NCBI RefSeq assembly: GCF_001752365.1
Contig: NZ_MEIY01000001.1
Location: 3,048,820 to 3,112,819, forward strand
Reading direction: 5' to 3'
From: Marinobacter sp. X15-166B
Lineage (GTDB): Bacteria; Pseudomonadota; Gammaproteobacteria; Pseudomonadales; Oleiphilaceae
Length of the DNA stretch: 64,000 bases
This document shows positions 32,252 through 40,809 of this stretch, one piece after another (the first letter of the stretch is position 1; every line of letters starts with the position of its first letter). The notes beneath the pieces are model-generated. The model saw only the letters and a program-made list of their open reading frames with translations. It made no database searches and had not been told where the DNA came from. The position numbers and the translations under genes were made by a program.

Positions 32252-33814
32252 TTAGGCCGGGTAACCGGTGATGGCCCGGATGCGGTGATACAGCGGCTGC
32301 AGTTGCCGGTACATGCTCAGATACACCTGCCGGTACAATTGATCGTAAAGCCGGTGCGCATCCGGGTGCGGCTCGAACACATCCCCGGTGCGGGTCATCG
32401 CGGCCACAGCGGTGTCAAAATCGGCGTGCAGTCCCAGGCCCACTGCGGCGGTGATGGCCGCGCCCAGCCCGGAGGTTTCGTAGGTATGGGGCCGTGCGGC
32501 GGGCATGCCAAAAATGTCCGCAGTTAACTGCATGGCCACGTTACTCTGGGAGCCGCCGCCGGCCACCCGCAGGCGCCGGATGGGCACACCGCTGCGTTTT
32601 TCAATGCGCTCCTTGCCTTCACGCATGGCATAGGCGAGGCCCTCCAGAATCGCCCGGTAAATATGCGCCCGGGTATGGACATCACCAAAGCCGATCATGG
32701 CGCCTTTGGCTTCCGGCCCCGGTTGCCGGGCGCCGGGGGTCCAGTAGGGTTGCAGCATAAGCCCCATGGAGCCCGGGGGTACCGCACGTACAAGCTCATC
32801 GAACAGCACTTCCGGTTCAATATTGCGTGCTTCGGCCAGACGCTGCTCGGGCAGTCCGAACTCCCGCTTGAACCAGCTGACCATCCAGAAGCCCCGGTAG
32901 ACCATCACTTCGGTGGAATAATGATTGGGCAGGGCCGCCGGGTAGGGCGGCATGAATCGGATGGGCTCCACGTAGCGTCTGCTGGTGGTGTTGATGGTGG
33001 CGGTGGTGCCGTAACTCAGGCAGGCCGTGTCGGCAGACACACTGCCCGCCCCCAGAATCTCACAGGCTTTATCGGACGCGGCGGCAATAACCGGCAGGCC
33101 CTGGGGGCAGCCAATGTGGGCGGCGGCCTCAGCGGTCAGCTGACCCAGACGGGCCCCCGGTGCCACCAGTTCGGGTAGCATCGACGGCAGTACCGGCAGC
33201 GCCTGCCATCGAAAATCACCGCGCCTGGCCCAGCAATGCCGCCGGTAATCGAACGGCAAGTAGCCGACCTGGCTGCCGGTGGAATCCTTGAATTCTCCGG
33301 TCAGCCGGTAATTCAGGTAGCCCGACAGCAGCAGATAATGAGCGGTATTGGCCCAGATGTCCGGCTGGTTCTGCTGGATCCAGATTGCCTGGGTCTGTTC
33401 ACGAAAGTGCTGGATGGTTGCTTCCAGACGCAGTGTTTTGAACGCCACCCCCCACCACCCTTTTATCGGGGTGTCGACATCCGCACGGCGCTGATCCAGC
33501 CAGAGGATGGCAGGACGCAGCGGCTTGCCGTGTTTGTCCAGATTGATCACGGTGCCGCGCTGGGTGGTGACGGTGACGCCGACAACCTGCGAGGGGTGGG
33601 CGCGGGTGGATCGCCACAGGGTGGCGCACGCCCGCCCCAGGTTGTCCCAGAAGTATTCGGGGTGTTGCTCGGCCCAGCCCGGCTCGGGGGAAAAATAGGG
33701 TTCAATCTCCTGCTTGCCTTTGCCAATCAGTGCACCTTGCGCGTCAAACAGCAGCGCACGAATGCTCTGAGTGCCGTGGTCGATGGCCAGAATCAGCCCT
33801 GATTGTTTGCTCAC
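32252..33814 (-). CDS. FGGY-family carbohydrate kinase
   Basis: A 520-residue two-domain sugar/polyol kinase. The ATP-site motif AIDHGTQSIRALLFD opens the protein. GVTVTTQRGTVINLDKHGKPLRPAILWLDQRR and AASDKACEILGAGSVSADTACLSYGTTATIN belong to the FGGY I domain, and RRLRVAGGGSQSNVAMQLTADIFGMP is the FGGY II signature. The divergence from classic GlpK (which has G-I-T-N-Q-R-E-T-T) leaves the substrate open: glycerol, dihydroxyacetone or a pentulose. It starts at a GTG (33814) overlapping the stop of the GlpD-like gene, as the third gene of the operon. The neighbours point to glycerol or a C3 metabolite. Confidence 0.9.
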   Translation of the reverse strand: MSKQSGLILAIDHGTQSIRALLFDAQGALIGKGKQEIEPYFSPEPGWAEQHPEYFWDNLGRACATLWRSTRAHPSQVVGVTVTTQRGTVINLDKHGKPLRPAILWLDQRRADVDTPIKGWWGVAFKTLRLEATIQHFREQTQAIWIQQNQPDIWANTAHYLLLSGYLNYRLTGEFKDSTGSQVGYLPFDYRRHCWARRGDFRWQALPVLPSMLPELVAPGARLGQLTAEAAAHIGCPQGLPVIAAASDKACEILGAGSVSADTACLSYGTTATINTTSRRYVEPIRFMPPYPAALPNHYSTEVMVYRGFWMVSWFKREFGLPEQRLAEARNIEPEVLFDELVRAVPPGSMGLMLQPYWTPGARQPGPEAKGAMIGFGDVHTRAHIYRAILEGLAYAMREGKERIEKRSGVPIRRLRVAGGGSQSNVAMQLTADIFGMPAARPHTYETSGLGAAITAAVGLGLHADFDTAVAAMTRTGDVFEPHPDAHRLYDQLYRQVYLSMYRQLQPLYHRIRAITGYPA

Positions 33815-35409
33815 GATGAGTTTTCCGGGACTGAATAGGCCGCACGCCAGATGTGCAGGTACCGCTCGCTCTCTTGGTGCCAGCGTTCATCACTCCAGCC
33901 CAGTACCGGCTGGCAATGGCGCCGGATTTCCGGCAGCAAGGCCTGGGCACCGTAGGGCAGCAGCAGCCCCACCCGGGTGCGCCTGAGCAGCAAATCATCC
34001 AGATGGACCACACTGCCGTGGGTGGCCGCCCAGATGAGTTCAGCCCACAAGGTCGCGGTGGTGCCCACGGTCATGCCGAGGCTGGTGGTGGGCACACAGG
34101 CCAAAACCTGGGGGAACAGTTTGCCGTAAGAGCCACGCAGGTGTTTCCAGCTGTGGCGACCGATTTTGCTGGTGTTGGTCAGCACCGGGGGCTTTCTGAA
34201 CAGCCGGGCGGATTCCTCCCGCAAGGATTTGGCGTCCAGATAGGGCAGGCTGCGGGTCAGTACCTGCCGGGCAATCTGCCGGAAGGTGGTGAGCTTGCCA
34301 CCGGTCACGCTGATCAGGCCCTGATCGCCCCAGATAACGTGTTCGCGGTTTTCTTTGGAGGGGGCCAGCCCTTTGCCGGAACTGACCACCGGACGTACCC
34401 CCGCCCAGGTGGACAGAATATCCCTCCGTGATACCTCCAGACCGGGGAACAGGGTGCTGGCAATCCGCAGCAGATAATCGATTTCGTCGTTGCTGATGCG
34501 GGGTTCGAGGTTCAGGTCGGCGGTATGGTCGAGATCGGTGGTACCCAGAATGGTTGCGCCCAGCCATGGAAAAGCAAAGACCGGGCGGCGGTCGTCCGGG
34601 TGCAGCAGGGAAACACAGCAGGAAATCGGCAACACCGAGAAGGGGATGACCAGATGACTGCCACGCAGGGGCCGGATGGAGGGACGCTGGGTGCGGTCAT
34701 CGCACAGGTCGCCGGCCCATACACCGGTTGCGTTGATCACCACCGGGGTGCTGACCTCAAACGACGTACGGGTGGCACCGGCAGCGTCTTGAAGGGTAAC
34801 GCCGCGCACCCGCTCGCCGGTTTTCTTAATGCCAACGGCTTGCAGGTAGTTGATGCACACCGCGCCGTCACGGGCGGCTTCTTCCAGTAAACGTTGTACC
34901 AGCCGGGCGTCGTCGGTGACCGCATCCACAAAGCTGCTGGCACCGGTCAGGCCGTCAGTAATCAGCCCCGGGGCCCATTGACGGGTTTCCGCCGGCGTAA
35001 AAAAGCGCCGGGATGACTGGCCGGCAAGGCGGTCATACAGTCTCAGCAGCAGGCCCATCGTACGGCGGCCGGGAAACTGGCGGCGGTAATGGGGCATTAA
35101 GAAACGCATCGGGTCGATCAGGCCCGGCGCTTCGTGAAGCAGCCGTTCCCGTTCCCGAACGGCGTCCCGGGTCAAGCGCAGGCGGCCGCTGCCCAGGTAG
35201 CGCAGACCGCCATGCACCATTTTCGAGGAGCGGCTGGAACTGCCCCAGGCAAAATCGTGCTGTTCCACCAACAGGGTACGTAAACCGCTGCCGGCGGCTT
35301 CGCGGGCGATCCCCGCACCGGTTATGCCGCCACCGATGATCACGATATCAAACCCGCTGGCATCCTCCTGGATGTGGGTCAGACGTTCTTCACGGGATCT
35401 GAAAACCAC
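33811..35409 (-). CDS. glycerol-3-phosphate dehydrogenase/oxidase (GlpD-like)
   Basis: A 532-residue FAD enzyme oxidising sn-glycerol 3-phosphate to dihydroxyacetone phosphate at the membrane. It has the N-terminal dinucleotide fold DIVIIGGGITGAGIAREAAGSG, the family motif SSSRSSKMVHGGLRYLGSG, LRGSHLVIPF, PWLGATILGTTDLDH, STWAGVRPVV and the C-terminal helical domain. The start is a GTG at 35409 with a good GGAGG nine bases upstream. It sits between an alkyl-DHAP-synthase-like gene and an FGGY kinase in one minus-strand operon, so it probably supplies or drains DHAP for that pathway rather than serving general glycerol use with glpF/glpK. Confidence 0.91.
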   Translation of the reverse strand: MVFRSREERLTHIQEDASGFDIVIIGGGITGAGIAREAAGSGLRTLLVEQHDFAWGSSSRSSKMVHGGLRYLGSGRLRLTRDAVRERERLLHEAPGLIDPMRFLMPHYRRQFPGRRTMGLLLRLYDRLAGQSSRRFFTPAETRQWAPGLITDGLTGASSFVDAVTDDARLVQRLLEEAARDGAVCINYLQAVGIKKTGERVRGVTLQDAAGATRTSFEVSTPVVINATGVWAGDLCDDRTQRPSIRPLRGSHLVIPFSVLPISCCVSLLHPDDRRPVFAFPWLGATILGTTDLDHTADLNLEPRISNDEIDYLLRIASTLFPGLEVSRRDILSTWAGVRPVVSSGKGLAPSKENREHVIWGDQGLISVTGGKLTTFRQIARQVLTRSLPYLDAKSLREESARLFRKPPVLTNTSKIGRHSWKHLRGSYGKLFPQVLACVPTTSLGMTVGTTATLWAELIWAATHGSVVHLDDLLLRRTRVGLLLPYGAQALLPEIRRHCQPVLGWSDERWHQESERYLHIWRAAYSVPENSS

Positions 35410-35445
35410 GCCGGTCCTCCTGTTATGTGACGGTTGCAGTCAGGG

Positions 35446-37068
35446 TCAATGGGTGCCGCCGTTCGGGTCTGGCGGTGTGCTGAGCAGGGTGTCCGGATTC
35501 AGCAAACCTTCCGGGTCGAAGGTGTGGCACAGATTGCGGATGGCGAGCATGCCCAGCTCGCCTTTTTCCACCGCCAGATAGGGCGCGTGATCCTTGCCAA
35601 CCCCGTGTTGGTGACTGATGGTGCCCCGATTGGCGACGATCAGCGCCGAGGTGGAATGCTTCAGTGCGTGCCAGCGTTCCAGGGTCTGCTGGTAGCTGTC
35701 GGCTGCCCGGAATACGTAAGTGGTGTAGATCGAGCTGCCCTGACTGTAGAGGTGGGACAAATGGGAGAACACGTGCACCTGCTCGGCGTCATCGGCAAGC
35801 CCGGCGCGCAGGTTGGTCTCTATGGTGTTCACCAGGTGGTCCAGGTTGTCCCAGTCGGTGGCGGTTTCCAGAGTGTCGACCACGTAGCCCCGCCGCCAGA
35901 GCGCCTCGCGCAGGTAGGGCATGGTGAACCGTTTTTCGGCCCATTTGTTGCCGAGATGGGTACCGGTGTAAACACCGTTGAAGCGACGGCAGATCCGCCG
36001 GGTTTCATTCAGCGCCTGGGCGCACTGGCTGCGTGACCCCGTGGTACCGAAGGTCATCAGGCATTTCCGGTCCTTCGCCCCGCGAAACGCCAGCACCCGT
36101 TCGAGGGCACCGGTGAGACGGGGCCGGCCCGCCAGGGCCAGCTGGGTTTGCGTTTCTTCGGGGTTGCTCAGGCGCAGCATGGACAGCGCGACTTTGTTTT
36201 GCACCAGGGTGCGGGTTGCGGCCCGGGCCCGGTTCCAGTCCGGAAAGAAGACCGCGTAGAACTGCTCACGCTCGGGCAAGGCCGTGACCCGGACCTTGAC
36301 CTCGCTGATCAGGCCAATACGGCCTTCAGAACCGAGCACCATCTCCCGAATATCCGGGCCGGCACTGGAAGCGGGCAGACTGGGGATGTGCAGCGTGCCC
36401 CGCAGGGTTTCGACCCGGCCGCCGGCAAACAGTTGCTCGATGCGGCCATAGCGCAAGGATTGCTGTCCGCTGGAGCGGCTGGCCACCCAGCCGCCAAGGG
36501 TGGACAATTCAAAGGACTGGGGGAAATGGCCGAGCGTATAACCCTGGGCGCGTAATTGGGATTCCACCAGGGGGCCTGGTGTGCCGGCTCCGAAAGTGGC
36601 GATCTGGCTTTCCGTATCCAGATCCAGCAGGCGGTTCATGGCGCCCATGGCAACGGTAAGCACCGGAGTGTCACCAGCTGGTGGATTGATGTGACCGGCC
36701 ACGCTGGTGCCGCCGCCGTAGGGGATCACTGAGAAGCCATGTTGATGGGCCAGCTGCAGCAAGGTTTGCACGTCTTCCGCAGTCTCCGGAAAGGCGACGC
36801 CATCCGGGAAGCTGCCGAACTTCCCACTGCGCATGGCCAGCCAGTCGGGCAGGCTCTGACCCCGCGCATGACGCACCCGGGTTTCGGCGTCCGTGCGGAT
36901 CAGCGGATGTTGCGGCAGCCGGCTTGTGGGCACCTGTTGGCACACCGATGCCAGACTGGCGTCGGTCAAGGGTCGGCCGGGGCCGATCCGGGCTGCCAGA
37001 AACTGGCCACCCGGCCTGGGTAACTCGACGTTGACCTGCTCATCCCCCCAGCCGTTCCAGCGTCTCAT
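35446..37068 (-). CDS. FAD-binding oxidase of the alkyl-dihydroxyacetonephosphate synthase family
   Basis: A 540-residue flavoprotein of the VAO/PCMH fold. The FAD-binding half contains VIPYGGGTSVAGHINPP, then the middle TLGGWVASRSSGQQSLRYGRIEQL and SEGRIGLISEVKVRV. In the C-terminal half the segment HVFSHLSHLYSQGSSIYTTYVF and the end GTISHQHGVGKDHAPYL match alkyl-DHAP synthase (AGPS), whose catalytic histidines lie in I-S-H-H-H-G-x-G; here it is S-H-Q-H-G. AGPS exchanges the acyl chain of acyl-DHAP for a fatty alcohol to make ether lipids. The ATG at 37068 has GGAGG eight bases upstream. It is the first gene of the operon with the GlpD-like enzyme and the kinase. An ether-lipid role is inference. 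Confidence 0.87.
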   Translation of the reverse strand: MRRWNGWGDEQVNVELPRPGGQFLAARIGPGRPLTDASLASVCQQVPTSRLPQHPLIRTDAETRVRHARGQSLPDWLAMRSGKFGSFPDGVAFPETAEDVQTLLQLAHQHGFSVIPYGGGTSVAGHINPPAGDTPVLTVAMGAMNRLLDLDTESQIATFGAGTPGPLVESQLRAQGYTLGHFPQSFELSTLGGWVASRSSGQQSLRYGRIEQLFAGGRVETLRGTLHIPSLPASSAGPDIREMVLGSEGRIGLISEVKVRVTALPEREQFYAVFFPDWNRARAATRTLVQNKVALSMLRLSNPEETQTQLALAGRPRLTGALERVLAFRGAKDRKCLMTFGTTGSRSQCAQALNETRRICRRFNGVYTGTHLGNKWAEKRFTMPYLREALWRRGYVVDTLETATDWDNLDHLVNTIETNLRAGLADDAEQVHVFSHLSHLYSQGSSIYTTYVFRAADSYQQTLERWHALKHSTSALIVANRGTISHQHGVGKDHAPYLAVEKGELGMLAIRNLCHTFDPEGLLNPDTLLSTPPDPNGGTH

Positions 37069-37137
37069 CGCACTGCCTCCTGCAGGTTGTGGTGTGACCA
37101 GCACCGTTTACAGCAACGTGCTGATTTTGCGTAAAGA

Positions 37138-37166
37138 TTGGATAGTGTTGATTGTAACGGTATTCT
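37138..37166 (+). promoter_or_regulatory. predicted sigma-70 promoter for recCBD
   Basis: TTGGAT (37138-37143), a 17-base spacer and TATTCT (37161-37166), about 40 bases before the recC start. The only gap between the divergent FAD oxidase gene and recC is this 139-bp region. A small inverted repeat AGCAC...GTGCT lies upstream of it. Confidence 0.45.
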
Positions 37167-37207
37167 CATGCATTACATCATCCGAACCGGTACCACACAG
37201 GACAATC

Positions 37208-40200
37208 ATGGCTCAAACCCCGACCACCCGACAGCGTGTGCCGCAGGGCACTGTACCAGCAGGCTTTCAGGTAATACACGCCAACCGGCTGGAAGATCTG
37301 CGCGAGTTGGTTGTCGAGGTGATCCGCCAGTACCCGCTGGCGCCACTGGCCCAGGAAGTGTTTCTGGTGCACTCCAATGGCATCGCGCAATGGTTGAAGC
37401 TGGCCCTCGCGCGGGATGACGACGACCCGCAACTGGCCGGCCTGGGCATTGCTGCTGCCATGACCTTCTCGTTACCGTCGCGTTTTCTGTGGCAGGTGTA
37501 CCGGGCGGTCCTGGGCAGCGCCACGGTGGCCGTGTCCTCACCCTATGACAAAGACAACCTCACCTGGCGTCTGTTTCGACTGCTGCCAGAAGTCATTGAC
37601 CGACCCGGCTTTGCGCCCCTGGCGCGTTTTCTGGAGGGCGCCGAAGGAGACCGCAGACTGTATCAGCTGGCCGAGCGTGTTGCGGATCTGTTTGACCAAT
37701 ATCAGGTCTACCGTGCCGATTGGCTGGAACAGTGGCGTGACGGTCATGATCTGATCCCGGTCGCGGGCAGCGACCACAAGCCTGTCCCGGAAGATCAGCT
37801 GTGGCAACCGGCGCTGTGGCGCCAGTTGATCAAGGATATTGAAGCGGCCCCCCCCGCCGGTGGGAACCCGGGGCTGGACAATGCCAGCCGTGCGGATATC
37901 CATAACGCCTTCGTCCGGCAGGCCGGCTCGTTGCGCCCCGACAACCGGCCTGCGGGCATACCCGAGCGGATTATTGTTTTCGGGGTGTCTTCTTTACCCC
38001 AACAAACCCTGGAGGTACTGCGGTATCTGGGGCAGTGCAGTCAAGTGCTGCTGTGCGTCCACAACCCGTGCCAGTTTTATTGGGCCGATATTGTCGAAGA
38101 CCGCCACCTGCTGCAGGCCGCCAATAAACGCGGCAAACAACGGGCGGGCATGCCTGCGGTACTCGACGAGCACAACCTGCATTTGCACGCCCACCCGCTG
38201 CTGGCGGCCTGGGGCAAACAGGGGCGGGATTACATCCGACTGCTGGATGAGTACGACAACCAGGCGGACTACCGCCACTGGTTCAGCAGTATCGATGTCT
38301 TCTCCAGCCCGGTCAGGGACCCGCAGTCAGCGACGTTGCTGCAGCAGGTGCAGGACGACATCCTGAACCTGCGTCCGGTGGCGGAATCCGTACAAACCCA
38401 TTGTGCCGTCGCCGCCGGCGACCGCTCCATTGTGTTTCACATCGCTCACAGCCCCCAGCGTGAAGTCGAGATACTGCACGATCAGTTGCTTGCCGCTTTC
38501 AGTGCGGACCCTGAATTGAAACCCCAAGACATCATTGTGATGGTGCCGGACATTAACGCCTACGCCCCTCATATCCAGTCGGTGTTCGGGCAGGTGGACG
38601 GCGCCGATCCCCGGTACATCCCATTCACCGTCTCGGATCAGGGGCAACGCCACCAAATCCCCGTGCTGATCGCCCTGGAAATACTGCTGAGCCTGCCGGA
38701 ATCCCGTCTTTCGGTGAGCAACGTGCTGGATTTGCTGGACATTTCTGCGGTAAGACAAAGGTTCAACCTGGCGTCCGGGGATTTGCCACAACTCCACGAG
38801 TGGATCCGCGGGGCCAACATCCGCTGGGGGCTGGATGGTCGTCAGCGCCACGCCCTGGCATTGCCCGATGGTATGGAGCAAAACACCTGGCATTTTGGTC
38901 TGCAACGCATGCTGTTGGGTTATGCGGCGGGGGAGTCCGCAGCCTGGCGGGGCATCGAGCCTTACCCCGAAGTGGGCGGTCTGGAAAGCCGGCTGGCCGG
39001 TGAGCTGCATGAGCTGGTGCGCCGTTTACAGCAGTGGTGGCAGACATTGAGCCAACCCCAGACCCCGACCCAGTGGGCGCGGCTGTTGCGGGATCTGCGC
39101 GGGGAGTTTCTGGCTGATCTGGACGAAGAAGACAGTCTGGTGCTCAGCCGGCTCGACGGTGTCGTGGAAACCTGGTTGACGGCCTGCGAAAGTGCCGGTC
39201 TGGACAACACACCGCTGCCGTTGGTGGTGGTCCGCGAGGTCTGGCTGGGAGGGCTCGAACAGGGTGGGTTGAGTCAGCGGTTTCTCGCCGGCAAGGTTAA
39301 TTTTGCCACCCTGATGCCGATGCGGGCGATACCTTTTCAGCGGATCTGCCTGCTGGGGATGAACGACGGCGACTACCCCCGTACCCAGCCGGCCATGGAC
39401 TTTGACCTGATGGCCGCAGACTACCGTCCCGGCGACCGTTCCCGTCGGGAGGACGACCGATATTTGTTTTTGGAAGCGTTTCTATCTGCAAGAAAACAGT
39501 TTTATATCAGCTGGATAGGGCGGAGTGTTAATGACAATTCTGAGAGGCCGCCGTCCGTTCTGGTGGCCCAGTTGCGGGACCATCTGACCGCCATCCACCC
39601 GGTGGAGGCACAGCGCGACACGCCAGCGCTGGCAGCACGCTTAACCACCGAACATCCATTGCAACCCTTCAGTCCCCGCTATTTTACCGCCGACGCAAAG
39701 GGCGCGGGTGAGGGGGAGCTGTTCAGCTACGCCAGTGAGTGGCGCCAGGTGCACGTGCGTGCCGAGGAGGCCGCAACCATCGACAGCCCGCCACCACCTC
39801 TGGCCGGATTGCCTGACGGGTTTGCGGACACCCCGATGGCACTCGCGACCGTGATTCGTTTTCTGAGAAACCCCGTCGATGCCTTTTTCCGGGAACGGCT
39901 GGGGGTGCATATGACCCCTCTGGAAGCACGGGCGGACGATGACGAACCGTTTGTCCTGGGTGGTCTGGAGCACTGGACACTGACCGACGAACTGATTCGG
40001 CAGGTGATTCATAAACCCGCCGCCGGAGATCTGGCTACCCACTTGTCGGTGCAACTGGACTATTGGGTCGATCGCCAGCAGGCGCGGGGTGAATTGCCTT
40101 TCGGCGGCATCGGCCAATTGCAGAAAAAACGGTTGCAAAAGGACTTGCCGGCGCTTTATGAGCGCTACCATGAGCGGCTGGCCCAGTACCCACAGGAGGT

Positions 40201-40807
40201 GGAGCTGGAATTGTACGCCGATGCGTTCGACTACGGCGGCCAGCGGATTCAGCTGGAAGACTGGGTGGGGGGAATCAGGCGGAGCCCAAGCGGGGATCTG
40301 GCGATCATTGAGCTGAAAACCAGCGGCCTGACCACCGATAAGAACCAGTACCGCTGGTCGCACTTTCTGGAACCCTGGGTACGACATCTGGTGGCTTGTC
40401 AGATTTTACCCCAGCCCTGTAACACGTTTTTGCTCAGCAAGGCCGGTGACCTGACGCTGGCGCCGCTGCCCTCGGCCCAGGCACGAGAGTACCTGAGTGG
40501 CTTGCTGATGGCGTTGATTACCGGGATGGCGCAGCCTTTGCCAGTGGCCCCCAACACCGCGTTTGCGTGGCTCAGTGGCCAGCACAAAGGCGATGACAAG
40601 GCGCGGGCCGACGCGCGGGCGGCCTATGAGGACGGTTACCAGACCCGTGGGGAAGTCAGTCGGTCGCCGGCTCTGGGCCGTGCTTACCCCACCTTTGAGG
40701 AGCTGATCGCCGGTGGCGGGTTTGAGCACTGGGTGGATGTCCTTTACCGGCCTTTGTGGGACTGGGTCAAGAGCAACACGGCTGCAGGCAAGGGAGGTAA
40801 ACGGTAA
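37208..40807 (+). CDS. recC: RecBCD subunit RecC (exodeoxyribonuclease V gamma subunit)
   Basis: A 1199-residue protein, typical RecC length. The N-terminal inactive-helicase part has FQVIHANRLEDLRELVVEVI, PLAQEVFLVHSNGIAQWLKLALA and FGVSSLPQQTLEVL. The central PVLIALEILLSLPESRLSVSNVLDLLDISAVRQRF follows, then the second helicase-like half with VNFATLMPMRAIPFQRICLLGMNDGDYPR. RecC senses Chi and splits the strands. The C-terminal nuclease-like domain is present but lacks the full catalytic set, as normal for RecC. The ATG at 37208 was chosen; earlier in-frame codons lie in promoter DNA. recB follows two bases later. Confidence 0.97.
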   Translation: MAQTPTTRQRVPQGTVPAGFQVIHANRLEDLRELVVEVIRQYPLAPLAQEVFLVHSNGIAQWLKLALARDDDDPQLAGLGIAAAMTFSLPSRFLWQVYRAVLGSATVAVSSPYDKDNLTWRLFRLLPEVIDRPGFAPLARFLEGAEGDRRLYQLAERVADLFDQYQVYRADWLEQWRDGHDLIPVAGSDHKPVPEDQLWQPALWRQLIKDIEAAPPAGGNPGLDNASRADIHNAFVRQAGSLRPDNRPAGIPERIIVFGVSSLPQQTLEVLRYLGQCSQVLLCVHNPCQFYWADIVEDRHLLQAANKRGKQRAGMPAVLDEHNLHLHAHPLLAAWGKQGRDYIRLLDEYDNQADYRHWFSSIDVFSSPVRDPQSATLLQQVQDDILNLRPVAESVQTHCAVAAGDRSIVFHIAHSPQREVEILHDQLLAAFSADPELKPQDIIVMVPDINAYAPHIQSVFGQVDGADPRYIPFTVSDQGQRHQIPVLIALEILLSLPESRLSVSNVLDLLDISAVRQRFNLASGDLPQLHEWIRGANIRWGLDGRQRHALALPDGMEQNTWHFGLQRMLLGYAAGESAAWRGIEPYPEVGGLESRLAGELHELVRRLQQWWQTLSQPQTPTQWARLLRDLRGEFLADLDEEDSLVLSRLDGVVETWLTACESAGLDNTPLPLVVVREVWLGGLEQGGLSQRFLAGKVNFATLMPMRAIPFQRICLLGMNDGDYPRTQPAMDFDLMAADYRPGDRSRREDDRYLFLEAFLSARKQFYISWIGRSVNDNSERPPSVLVAQLRDHLTAIHPVEAQRDTPALAARLTTEHPLQPFSPRYFTADAKGAGEGELFSYASEWRQVHVRAEEAATIDSPPPPLAGLPDGFADTPMALATVIRFLRNPVDAFFRERLGVHMTPLEARADDDEPFVLGGLEHWTLTDELIRQVIHKPAAGDLATHLSVQLDYWVDRQQARGELPFGGIGQLQKKRLQKDLPALYERYHERLAQYPQEVELELYADAFDYGGQRIQLEDWVGGIRRSPSGDLAIIELKTSGLTTDKNQYRWSHFLEPWVRHLVACQILPQPCNTFLLSKAGDLTLAPLPSAQAREYLSGLLMALITGMAQPLPVAPNTAFAWLSGQHKGDDKARADARAAYEDGYQTRGEVSRSPALGRAYPTFEELIAGGGFEHWVDVLYRPLWDWVKSNTAAGKGGKR

Positions 40808-40809
40808 CC

